Shown here one piece after another: positions 18,980-26,892 of a stretch of 64,000 nt of DNA (positions are counted from its first letter, which is position 1; the number at the start of each line of letters is the position of its first letter). The notes beneath the pieces are model-generated. The model was not told the DNA's origin. It did not search any database and saw only the letters and a program-made list of their open reading frames with translations. The stretch is from NCBI GenBank assembly GCA_022511075.1, contig JAFLSE010000007.1, positions 1 through 64,000 on the forward strand. Reading direction: 5' to 3'. The position numbers were made by a program, and so were the translations under genes. The stretch is from Prevotella sp. (GTDB taxonomy: Bacteria; Bacteroidota; Bacteroidia; Bacteroidales; Bacteroidaceae).

Positions 18980-19162
18980 ATGACAGAAAAGGAAATAAGA
19001 GAGTTATCCGAGAAAATAAAACGTGGTCTTGAGATTGCAGAAAAGAGAATGCTTCAGGAAAAAGCATTGAGAGGCGAAGATGTCATTGTCTGTGGCGACG
19101 ACAACATCATAAGGCGTATTCCTGCAAAGGAGGTAATAGCCAATAATCCGATATTTCAATAA
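18980..19162 (+). CDS. Small conserved protein of unknown function
   Basis: A 60-residue protein, charged and helical in its first half (EKEIRELSEKIKRGLEIAE), followed by a short beta-like part (DVIVCGDDNIIRRIPAKEVI). It has its own good promoter and stands alone, which supports it as a real gene. I recall close relatives in other Bacteroidales genomes but no function. The antitoxin-like size is not matched by a toxin next to it; the convergent DUF4143 ATPase is on the other strand. Confidence 0.65.
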   Translation: MTEKEIRELSEKIKRGLEIAEKRMLQEKALRGEDVIVCGDDNIIRRIPAKEVIANNPIFQ

Positions 19163-19190
19163 TTATTGCAATAACTATTCAAGGTTTGGC

Positions 19191-20474
19191 TTACTTATTC
19201 AGAAGCCACTCGCAAGCAAGTATTCTATGTATCGTAACTCCGTTTATTTCCGTTTCACCAGGTTCACCTGTCATCATTATTAGTGTCAAGTTTGTGCAAC
19301 CCGTAGCGACAGAGCCTTTTACCAATCCGCCTATTTCACGATTGTAAAGTTTTGTTTTCGGATTGGAAAAGTCGTATGTAACCTGAATTAGTTGTGTCAC
19401 TTTATTACGGTCTACAACGGCAAAATCCACTTCATAACTCTTATGTTGTCGCAAATAATATAATTGCTGCGTGTCATACTCCATTCTGCGCAGAAGTTCT
19501 ATTGCCACAATATTTTCGAGTCGCCAACCAAGGCTTTCCGTCAGCATCGCATCGTCATGGTTTGTAACAAAGGCGTTGTCTATAGCATAAGCCTTGCGCA
19601 TTGTCTGCCTCTCTATGCTCTTGAACGAATAACGTGGAACAAGACGCAGAAAATATGCGTTTTCGAGATATGACACATAGTTCTTAGCGGTGTGAATGGT
19701 TTTCAGATGATAGTCCGCCTGAATGCTGTTATATGATATTTCTTGGCAAAAACGGTCCAATATTCCGTTTGCCAGTTGTTGCAATGTCTTTTTATAGCGC
19801 ACTTTATAGCGCTGGCAGATGTCTTTCGATATGATTGCCGTAAGCAACGACGAAATGTATTTGTCTTGTCGCTGCATATTTGTTGTTTCAGGAAATCCAC
19901 CTTGCTGAAGATACGTGTCGAGTGCATTCATCAAAAGTCCTGCCGATTTTGTAGTCATTCCACTTGTGTCAATACCCTTTGCCTTGCAATAGTCGGAAAA
20001 GGAGAAAGGGTAAAGCCTTATTTCGTTATAACGCCCTGTGAGATGCGTGGCAAGTTCTCCGCTCAACAGATTAGCATTGCTACCCGTGAGTATCAAGTGA
20101 AGCCCTTGACGCAGCAGACGATTTACGAACAGATGCCATTTCGGTACGTTTTGTATCTCATCCATAAACAGATGGGTGAACGAGCCATATATACGATATA
20201 GTGTTTCCATTATCTCTTGCAGGCTTTCCCCGTTAAGTGATGCGAGGCTTTCGTCATCGAAATTTATGTATGCAAAATTCGTTTTGCTCTGCACCAGCAC
20301 CTTTTGACAAAGGGTAGACTTTCCACAACGTCTTACCCCAATTACTATTTGTGCAAGCCTGCTGTCGAGGTTTATTTCTGTTTCTTCGTGCCTTGTTACC
20401 ATAGCAGAATAATCGGTAGCGAAAAGTTCTTCTCTCTGGTCTCGCAATATACGTTCTAATCCTTTTGTATTCAT
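19191..20474 (-). CDS. AAA+ ATPase with DUF4143-type C-terminus
   Basis: A 427-residue cytoplasmic protein. Walker A is GVRRCGKSTLC at about residues 47-57, Walker B HLFMDEIQN near 104, and a TGSNANLL sensor-like segment follows. The C-terminal half has the DUF4143 pattern, ending with a nuclease-like segment KSYEVDFAVVDRNK (E/D-V-D-F and a Lys). Such ATPases are common, often horizontally spread single genes of unknown role in Bacteroidetes. The promoter is directly upstream and a three-copy 33-bp repeat lies behind it, which may be its own control region. Confidence 0.85.
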   Translation of the reverse strand: MNTKGLERILRDQREELFATDYSAMVTRHEETEINLDSRLAQIVIGVRRCGKSTLCQKVLVQSKTNFAYINFDDESLASLNGESLQEIMETLYRIYGSFTHLFMDEIQNVPKWHLFVNRLLRQGLHLILTGSNANLLSGELATHLTGRYNEIRLYPFSFSDYCKAKGIDTSGMTTKSAGLLMNALDTYLQQGGFPETTNMQRQDKYISSLLTAIISKDICQRYKVRYKKTLQQLANGILDRFCQEISYNSIQADYHLKTIHTAKNYVSYLENAYFLRLVPRYSFKSIERQTMRKAYAIDNAFVTNHDDAMLTESLGWRLENIVAIELLRRMEYDTQQLYYLRQHKSYEVDFAVVDRNKVTQLIQVTYDFSNPKTKLYNREIGGLVKGSVATGCTNLTLIMMTGEPGETEINGVTIHRILACEWLLNK

Positions 20475-20493
20475 ATCACTTTTCCTTTGCGTG

Positions 20494-20524
20494 CAAAGTT
20501 ACTTATAATTATTGACTTATACAA
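20494..20524 (-). promoter_or_regulatory. Promoter of the DUF4143 ATPase gene
   Basis: TAACTTTG (20501 to 20494, minus strand) with TTG (20524 to 20522) 20 bp upstream. Transcription would start about 13 bp before the ATG. Confidence 0.75.
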
Positions 20525-20534
20525 GTTTTTTGCA

Positions 20535-20623
20535 TCTAAACTGCACTAAATGGAAAGTTTTTATATGTCTAAACTGCACTAAATGGAAAGTTTTTGTGTG
20601 TCTAAACTGCACTAAATGGAAAT
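20535..20623. repeat. 33-bp tandem repeat, 2.7 copies
   Basis: Copies at 20535-20567, 20568-20600 and 20601-20623. The conserved part is TCTAAACTGCACTAAATGG followed by AAAG; the rest is T-rich and varies slightly. AAACT and AGTTT form a short dyad inside each unit. The array begins 11 bp beyond the -33 box of the ATPase promoter and ends about 100 bp before the -33 box of the DPP IV promoter. Confidence 0.9.
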
Positions 20624-20725
20624 AAATTGTGGTTATTAGATCTTAAATCTATGTAATTTGAATACCCTACAAATGAAAATCTTGGGAGTTCTATATGAAA
20701 TAATTGTGAATTACGAAGAACATTC

Positions 20726-20756
20726 TTTGTATATTTGAATCTTTTTTGTAATTTTG
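20726..20756 (+). promoter_or_regulatory. Promoter of the DPP IV gene
   Basis: TTTG at 20726-20729, a 19-bp spacer and TAATTTTG at 20749-20756, a full match to the Bacteroidetes consensus, 36 bp before the start codon. Confidence 0.85.
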
Positions 20757-20792
20757 CACTCATAACAAAACTATAACATATAAATAACGACA

Positions 20793-22997
20793 ATGATAAA
20801 AAGATTTTCATTAATATTTCTTATGGCAGTGGTTGTTGCGGTGAGTGCATCTGCCATTGACTTGAAGAGTGTGGCGACAGGGGCTTACCGCCCTCAAGTT
20901 ATGGCAAACGTTGACCCTCTTGACGATGGGGAGTCATGGGCACAGATAAGTGACGACGGACTGCGCATTGAGAAGTATTCGTTCCGTACAGGCAAGAAGG
21001 TTGGTACGATGTTCGATGCATCTGCTGCGCGTGGAGCGAAGATAAGTCGTGTTGACGGCTATGTTATCGGTCCAGACGGCAGCAATATCTTGATTCAGAC
21101 TGAAACAAGGCGTATATATCGCCGCTCGTTCGCTGCAACATATTATATATATAATGTGCGCAACAACAAACTAACTCCGCTTTCAGACGGCGGACAACAG
21201 CAGACACCTATATTCTCGCCCGACGGAAACTGCATTGCCTTCGTGAGACAAAACAACATCTTCCTTGTGAAACTGCTATATGACAATGCAGAGAGCCAAG
21301 TGACGAAGGACGGAAAATTTAACGAGATAATCAATGGCGTGCCCGACTGGGTGTATGAGGAGGAGTTTTCAACCAACAGCAGCATGGTGTTCACGTCGGA
21401 TTCAAGGCAGATATGCTGGATAAAGTACGATGAGAGCAAGGTGAAGGAGTGTAATTTGCGGTTGTACAAGGGAGTGAAGCCTGAACTAACGCAATATGCC
21501 GAATATCCCGGAGCATATAGTTATAAATATCCAATTGCCGGCGAAACAAACTCTACCGTTACTGCATGGAGTTTCGACATACAAAGTCGTCAGACAAGAC
21601 AATTGCAAGTGCCTATGGATGCCGACGGCTATATGCCGCGTATCGTAAGCACCAAAGACGGGGCAAATGTGGCTATATTCACAATGAACCGTCATCAGGA
21701 TTGTATGCGCATATATTCGGTAAACCCACTATCAACAGTCGCAAAACTTCTCGTGGAAGAGAAGACTGCCAAGTATGTGAACGAGGAAACGATTACAAAA
21801 ACAATATTTACCGACAAGCATATACTTGTGCCTGCCGAAAGTGACGGCTATATGCACCTCTATCTCTATTCGCTCACAGGCACTCGCCAGCGTCAGGTTT
21901 GTCCTGACAAGGTGGTGATTGACGATGTGTATGGCATCGACGAGGCAACGGGCGACATATATTTCTCTTCTACCATGCTTGGTGCTACCGACCGTCAGAT
22001 TTGCGTTGCGCGTGCAAATGGCACTATCGCTCGTCTTTCGGGTAAGGAAGGTTGGAATACGGCTGTATTCTCAAAGAATTTCAAGTATTACATAAACAAT
22101 TGGAGCGACCTGAATACCCCTAATGTCTATACTCTCTGCGACTCAAAGGGCAAGACCCTCGCAACGCTCTTGGATAACGCTGCATTAAGGCAAAAGGCAG
22201 CCAACGATATTAAGGGAGAGCGCAAGTTGTTCACCTTCACAACCTCCGAAGGCGTTACGCTAAACGGTATGATGATACTTCCGAAGGATTTCAATCCGCA
22301 GAAGAAATATCCCGTGATAATGTGGCAGTATGGCGGTCCAGGCTCGCAAGAGGTAAGGAATGCGTGGAACGTGGGTATGTGCGATGCCGGCGCAATATTT
22401 GAGCACTATCTTGCAGAGCAAGGTTATATCTCGGTGTGTGTTGATAACCGCGGCACTGGCGGTCGTGGTGCAGAGTTTGAGAAATGCACCTATCTGCGTC
22501 TTGGCGAACTTGAAAGTCGCGACCAGGTTGAGGCTGCGATATGGCTCGGCAACCAAAGTTATGTTGACAAGAGTCGCATAGGCATCTGGGGATGGAGCTA
22601 TGGCGGTTGGAACACCCTTATGTCGATGTCTGAAGGCAGGGCTGTGTTTGCTGCTGGCGTTGCCGTGGCACCCCCGACCTCATGGCGCTACTACGACAGC
22701 GTGTATTCCGAGCGTTATATGCGTACCCCAAAAGAAAATCCTTCGGGCTATGACACCGTGAATGCCATTTCGCGTGCCTCAAATCTCAGCGGTGCACTCC
22801 TAATCTGCCACGGACTTGCCGACGATAATGTGCATTTCCGCAACACAGCAGAATATACTGCGGCTCTCGTGGAGGCTGACAAGGATTTCCGTATGCTCAC
22901 GTACACCAACCGCAACCACAGCATTGTAGGTGGAAACACCCGTAACCACTTATATCGCCAGATAGTAAACCATTTCAATGACCATTTGAAGAAATAA
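20793..22997 (+). CDS. Dipeptidyl peptidase IV (S9 family)
   Basis: A 734-residue exported serine peptidase that removes X-Pro or X-Ala dipeptides from peptides. It has a signal peptide (1-21, ending VSASA), an N-terminal eight-bladed propeller with the EEEF segment (YEEEFSTNS) that holds the substrate amino group, and a C-terminal alpha/beta hydrolase domain. The triad is visible: Ser in GWSYGGW (about 601), Asp in GLADDNVHF (about 676) and His in NRNHSIVGG (about 709). It is probably periplasmic and part of the proteolytic nutrition of the cell. It has its own promoter. Confidence 0.93.
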   Translation: MIKRFSLIFLMAVVVAVSASAIDLKSVATGAYRPQVMANVDPLDDGESWAQISDDGLRIEKYSFRTGKKVGTMFDASAARGAKISRVDGYVIGPDGSNILIQTETRRIYRRSFAATYYIYNVRNNKLTPLSDGGQQQTPIFSPDGNCIAFVRQNNIFLVKLLYDNAESQVTKDGKFNEIINGVPDWVYEEEFSTNSSMVFTSDSRQICWIKYDESKVKECNLRLYKGVKPELTQYAEYPGAYSYKYPIAGETNSTVTAWSFDIQSRQTRQLQVPMDADGYMPRIVSTKDGANVAIFTMNRHQDCMRIYSVNPLSTVAKLLVEEKTAKYVNEETITKTIFTDKHILVPAESDGYMHLYLYSLTGTRQRQVCPDKVVIDDVYGIDEATGDIYFSSTMLGATDRQICVARANGTIARLSGKEGWNTAVFSKNFKYYINNWSDLNTPNVYTLCDSKGKTLATLLDNAALRQKAANDIKGERKLFTFTTSEGVTLNGMMILPKDFNPQKKYPVIMWQYGGPGSQEVRNAWNVGMCDAGAIFEHYLAEQGYISVCVDNRGTGGRGAEFEKCTYLRLGELESRDQVEAAIWLGNQSYVDKSRIGIWGWSYGGWNTLMSMSEGRAVFAAGVAVAPPTSWRYYDSVYSERYMRTPKENPSGYDTVNAISRASNLSGALLICHGLADDNVHFRNTAEYTAALVEADKDFRMLTYTNRNHSIVGGNTRNHLYRQIVNHFNDHLKK

Positions 22998-23027
22998 TTA
23001 TAGTATAAACATAAAATCTATACGATT

Positions 23028-23213
23028 ATGAAAATATTAAAACAACTACGTCCGTATATATTGGAAGGAATTATGTTTTGTTTAGTATGGTGTGTTATTG
23101 ATTTGCTATTAGGAAACAACATAGATTTCACAGAACTTATAATTCGTGGTGTATTCTTTGAACTCGGTATGTGCGGACTGAGAAAGTTAGAGAAATATGT
23201 TCTAAAAAAGTAA
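23028..23213 (+). CDS. Small membrane protein of unknown function
   Basis: A possible 61-residue protein 30 bp after DPP IV, with one or two hydrophobic segments (ILEGIMFCLVWCVIDLLL and LIIRGVFFELGM) and a basic C-terminus (LRKLEKYVLKK). No family is recognised. It could be translated from the DPP IV transcript and is followed by a clear terminator. The coding case rests on the intact hydrophobic pattern only. Confidence 0.5.
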   Translation: MKILKQLRPYILEGIMFCLVWCVIDLLLGNNIDFTELIIRGVFFELGMCGLRKLEKYVLKK

Positions 23214-23260
23214 GGGTTTTAATTAATATTGTTTGAAAACATTTTTCATACTAATTACTT

Positions 23261-23297
23261 AAAAATAGGCTGCCCAAAACTTGAGCAGCCTATTTTT
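23261..23297. terminator. Bidirectional terminator
   Basis: Stem AAAAATAGGCTGC (23261-23273) pairs perfectly with 23285-23297 around an 11-nt loop, with a T run on the right and an A run on the left. It ends the DPP IV unit and, from the other side, the inositol operon together with the gene remnant. Confidence 0.9.
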
Positions 23298-23314
23298 TAT
23301 TATTTGTACTATAT

Positions 23315-23863
23315 TTATAAGATACGTCCTACAAGACGGAGATTCAATGTTGGATAAACAGGAATCTTTGAAATAGTCTTTATTATATCGCCGCCATCAC
23401 CACCTGCATGTTCATCTGTCAACTGCTGCCTTAGATATTTTCCTGTGGCTTTGTCATAAGTGGGAGCATAAACCTTTGGAGTTCCCCAAAATTGTACACC
23501 AAGATCAAATTGGCATCCTATACGACCATTACGAGGAACGGCACGCCCCATACCAATACCTAAATATGGGCGGAAAGAGCTAACCTCGATGGTAGCCTTC
23601 ACGTTGCCATTATCTGCTGGATCTGGAGCAATAAAATAGTCGCCGAGTTCAGCGCCTATTATCTCCTGCCCTTGAACATATTGTTGGGCAGCTATTGGCA
23701 GAGAATGCGGATTCAACACTGCTTCGTTCCATTGGATTACAGGTTTCAAGAAACCTGCCTCTTTATTATAAACAGAAACCACTTCCTTACCGCCAATATA
23801 AAAACCGGTAGTTGCGTGGAAACTGCTGTTCTTAAAAGGATAAACATCATAATTAGTAAAACT
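23315..23863 (-). pseudogene. N-terminally truncated outer membrane protein remnant
   Basis: An open frame of 182 codons that starts right after the stop codons of the preceding barrel gene, in the same reading frame, with no ATG start. The first readable residues (SFTNYDVYPFKNSSFHATTGFY) are already inside a barrel domain; the frame then runs to a typical barrel end (NLRLVGRIL). A GTG at 23782 could give 155 residues, but these would lack a signal peptide. The pattern resembles full-length Prevotella outer-membrane proteins that begin with a signal peptide and glycine-rich strands. I read it as the 3' part of a gene whose 5' half was lost by deletion. Confidence 0.7.
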
Positions 23864-23869
23864 TTATGA

Positions 23870-25162
23870 TTATAATGCAATGCCTATTCTTATTCCCTGC
23901 TTGTGGGCAGTGGGGAGGTTGAGGTAGTTGAGGCGGCGGACATACTCAATGCTCATTATGCCGAGGATATTGCAGATGCCGGCGGAACATTCGAGATAGG
24001 GCTTTGTGCCGTCCATTTGGGAGATGTGGTAATTGTTTTTGTCGGACACCGTGCCCCATAGGGTGCGCACGCCGAGAAACTCGTGACAACCGAGTTGGCG
24101 CAAAAGGTTGATTTTGGAAAGGAACACTCCGCCAAGATCCCAGTTGAGCATAAGTTGCAGATAGCGGTCGTTGGCAAACTCGTAGTTGTTGATGAGCGAG
24201 AAGGTAGAGCATTCCGAGAAATATGACATATTGGCTGACGGGAAGCAGAGCAGCAGGAACGGTACGGCGTTCCACTGCGCAGCAGCTTGTGCATCTATGC
24301 CGAGTGAGCCGTGCCACAACGGCAACTTGTCTGAATATGAAAGTTCGGAAAGGTTGAAATCGTGCTCGCCTTTAAGGAAGCCTTTTATGCCAGTGCGATG
24401 GGAGAGTGAGACGACGGAATGCCTTGTGGGGCGTATCTCCGTTTGCAGGGCAATGTCGGCAGTATGAAATTCCACGCGCTCCCAGTTGCCTACGGTTGCA
24501 AGGCTGTTGGTGGTAAGTTGCAGACGATTTTTCAGATGCTTGTTCCATTCGTACTCTATGCTTGCCTGCTGGCGGTTGTAGCGCACAAACTGGTTTACGG
24601 AAGTCCAACGCAGTGATGTTAGCAGTCCTTCGTCAGAGGCTTTGCGTAATATCTCCGACGGCATCCCCAATTCGCGCATAGCAAGCCACGAAATGCTGCG
24701 CTGTGGATATTCGTCAGGGCGCTTTTGTTTTTTGTCGAATGTGTATGTAATTTGGCTGCTGAAATAGTTTTGCTTGCTCTTGAAACCTCGCGAGACATAT
24801 CCCTGCCAGAATAACTGTGGATGGAGATTTGCCGTAGAGCGACCGCCTATGCGTGTGCGTACCCCGTCTACGGAGTTGCGCATCAGCAGGCGTGTTATAG
24901 GACCAAATTCAAACTTGTCGCCGATTTTTAGATAGCGTATGTTTTCTGCAAGCTGCCGTTGTTGTTCTGCTATCAGCTGTTGCTGTGCTTTCAGCAGTGC
25001 AGCCATCTCACGTTCCATTTCCTTCTGTTCCTCGATGCGCAACATGGAGTCTACCACTGCCATATACTCGGCAAGGTTGGTGGTGTCGGGCTGCTGCGAT
25101 ATCTGGGCACTGACGGTGCAGGCAACAGCAAGCGCAAACACTATGCTCCCCAAGCGCCGCAT
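23870..25162 (-). CDS. DUF5686-like outer membrane barrel without N-terminal domain
   Basis: A 430-residue exported protein from the ATG at 25162 (signal MRRLGSIVFALAVACTVSAQ); the frame is open for 57 more codons upstream but these lie inside the CDP-alcohol transferase gene. After the signal comes a coiled-coil rich in Q and E (about 45-85: KEMEREMAALLKAQQQLIAE) and then a beta-barrel. The barrel is clearly related to the C-terminal half of the 853-residue DUF5686 protein in the same operon: both contain STANLHxxxFWxGY, KxYFS/YYSG, LWGTxxDKNN and end IEYVRRxNYLxLPT. It overlaps the upstream gene by 22 bp. Confidence 0.8.
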   Translation of the reverse strand: MRRLGSIVFALAVACTVSAQISQQPDTTNLAEYMAVVDSMLRIEEQKEMEREMAALLKAQQQLIAEQQRQLAENIRYLKIGDKFEFGPITRLLMRNSVDGVRTRIGGRSTANLHPQLFWQGYVSRGFKSKQNYFSSQITYTFDKKQKRPDEYPQRSISWLAMRELGMPSEILRKASDEGLLTSLRWTSVNQFVRYNRQQASIEYEWNKHLKNRLQLTTNSLATVGNWERVEFHTADIALQTEIRPTRHSVVSLSHRTGIKGFLKGEHDFNLSELSYSDKLPLWHGSLGIDAQAAAQWNAVPFLLLCFPSANMSYFSECSTFSLINNYEFANDRYLQLMLNWDLGGVFLSKINLLRQLGCHEFLGVRTLWGTVSDKNNYHISQMDGTKPYLECSAGICNILGIMSIEYVRRLNYLNLPTAHKQGIRIGIAL

Positions 25163-26118
25163 AGCATTTTCTCCTCCATTGTTTTGCAGAGGCGCTCGTG
25201 GGTGACGTGCATATAGGTGTATATGGCTGCAAACACGGTGACTTCCAAAAGCGGATAGAGCCACGGAATGTTGGCAAAGCAGGATATGTAGCAAACGATG
25301 GCACGCCAGTTGAACGTAAGCGCATTTGTCCACTTCATCAGCGGCAGCGAGCCACGACGGAACTCATTGCGCATAGCCTGCGGAATGTCGGCAGGGTTGG
25401 GATAGCGTTCCTTCACTGCCGCATAGAAGCTCTGGAACTGTGGCGTAGATTTCTCCTGCGCCAGACAATACACATAATAGTTGGCATAGAAAAGGTGCGC
25501 AAACCACTCCTTCGGCAGTTTCGGCAGACTGTCTTTCATTTCTTTCTGTGCCGTGGAGTTGTCGAGTTCGCTGCCTTCCTTGCCCAAAAGGAAAAACAGG
25601 TGTATCTGCCTGTAATAGTCGGAAAGGCGCGCCTGACTCATATGCATCAAGCCTGCCACGATGCACAGTGCCCAGCCATAATAGTGCGACTCATAGCCAA
25701 AAATAGTGATGGGCATATCCATCATACGGAAAGCCAAGCCGCAATAGATGAAGAAAAACCATACATCGCCGGCAAAGCCGTCGAGCACACGACCCATAAG
25801 CGACCTCTTGTTGTATATGCGTGCCATCTGTCCGTCGGTAGAGTCGCAGAAGTTGGCAAGCATAAGCAGTGCCATACCGCAAAGGTTGGATATTAAATCC
25901 TGAAAATAGAACATACAGCCGGCTGCAACGCCGAGTGCCATTCCCAATACCGTTATGACCGTGGGGTGTACGCCCATCTGTCCCCATAGCAGAGCGAAGG
26001 CAAGTCCTATTGGTCGGGTGAAATAAACGTCTATTGTCTCTTCGGTGTCATCGCTCTTGAACGATGCGCGCAGCAATTCGCGGAATGTCTTTCTCTCTCC
26101 GTTTATATTGAATGTCAT
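25141..26118 (-). CDS. CDP-alcohol phosphatidyltransferase family protein
   Basis: A 325-residue inner-membrane enzyme of the CDP-OH-P-transferase family, which exchanges CMP of a CDP-activated alcohol for an acceptor hydroxyl. The motif is present as D92-STD95-G-QMAR100, G109, D113 and D118. The spacing between the last two aspartates is four residues (DGFAGD), one more than the usual DxxxD. Membrane segments lie at about 38-72, 78-92, 118-138 and in the C-terminal third. The gene starts 4 bp after a nucleotidyltransferase gene and is in an operon with inositol-3-phosphate synthase, so the CDP-alcohol or acceptor is probably inositol based. Confidence 0.87.
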   Translation of the reverse strand: MTFNINGERKTFRELLRASFKSDDTEETIDVYFTRPIGLAFALLWGQMGVHPTVITVLGMALGVAAGCMFYFQDLISNLCGMALLMLANFCDSTDGQMARIYNKRSLMGRVLDGFAGDVWFFFIYCGLAFRMMDMPITIFGYESHYYGWALCIVAGLMHMSQARLSDYYRQIHLFFLLGKEGSELDNSTAQKEMKDSLPKLPKEWFAHLFYANYYVYCLAQEKSTPQFQSFYAAVKERYPNPADIPQAMRNEFRRGSLPLMKWTNALTFNWRAIVCYISCFANIPWLYPLLEVTVFAAIYTYMHVTHERLCKTMEEKMLCGAWGA

Positions 26119-26122
26119 ATCC

Positions 26123-26848
26123 CTATTTTAATGATAAAAACTTTTCTGCCTTTTCAATGTCGGTAGCGTGGTCAATGTCGAGCACCTTGCTGAACGGGTA
26201 TGCGTGCAGCTTCTGTCCGACGGCAACCAATGCACGTTGGAAATTGCGCATACGCGACTGTCCGTTCTCCATACAAAGTTGCAGCACACGCAGTGCCTTG
26301 TCGTTAAGTCCGTAGATGCCTGCGGATATGTATTGCGGATTGTCGCACGCATCGAGGAAAGCCGTTATGTTCATCTTGTCGTCCACCTGCACATACAGCG
26401 GTTTCTCATCGTCGATATAGTCGGTAACGCCCATCATTCCGTCAGACATTCCTGCCTCGGAAGCACGCACGAACATATCAATGTACTGACTGAACTCTTC
26501 TTCCCTGAAAATGGTATCTACCGTTGTGAGTACAAACGGAGAGCCTTCGAGATACTTGCTTATCTCAAAGAAACTATGCATTGAACTTGGCGTTGACTTT
26601 ACCACGAAGCGCAGGGGCACGGGACGACCGTTGAGTCCGTCGCGCTGCAACTCCACGAGATGACTGCTCACTAATGCCGTGAGGTCGTTGCAGATAACTA
26701 CAATCTCCTCAGCATAGTTGTCCATAAAAATCCTTATGAGACGGTCTATAAGCATCTCGCCGTCAACCTTTACGAGCGGCTTGGGAACATTTATGCCCTC
26801 CGCTGCCAAACGGCTGCCCTCACCGGCAGCAATCACTGCAAATTTCAT
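26123..26848 (-). CDS. Nucleotidyltransferase, candidate inositol-phosphate cytidylyltransferase
   Basis: A 241-residue cytoplasmic enzyme of the sugar-nucleotidyltransferase fold. The nucleotide loop is AAGEGSRL followed by PKPLVKVDG, and the metal site is in FVLTTVDTIF; a C-terminal ATDIEKAEKFL helix closes the domain. Members activate sugar or polyol phosphates with CTP, GTP or UTP. Gene order (inositol-3-phosphate synthase upstream, CDP-alcohol transferase 4 bp downstream) suggests CTP:inositol-phosphate cytidylyltransferase, comparable to the IPCT half of the fused IPCT-DIPPS enzymes. Substrate is inference from context. Confidence 0.8.
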   Translation of the reverse strand: MKFAVIAAGEGSRLAAEGINVPKPLVKVDGEMLIDRLIRIFMDNYAEEIVVICNDLTALVSSHLVELQRDGLNGRPVPLRFVVKSTPSSMHSFFEISKYLEGSPFVLTTVDTIFREEEFSQYIDMFVRASEAGMSDGMMGVTDYIDDEKPLYVQVDDKMNITAFLDACDNPQYISAGIYGLNDKALRVLQLCMENGQSRMRNFQRALVAVGQKLHAYPFSKVLDIDHATDIEKAEKFLSLK

Positions 26849-26892
26849 ATATTTGATTATTTAACCAATCACTGAACACTAAACACTGAACA

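Noticed and set aside
20535..20623. Repeats at 20.5, 36.2 and 55.4 kb considered as CRISPR arrays
   Set aside because: Units are directly adjacent with no unique spacers, and no cas genes are present.
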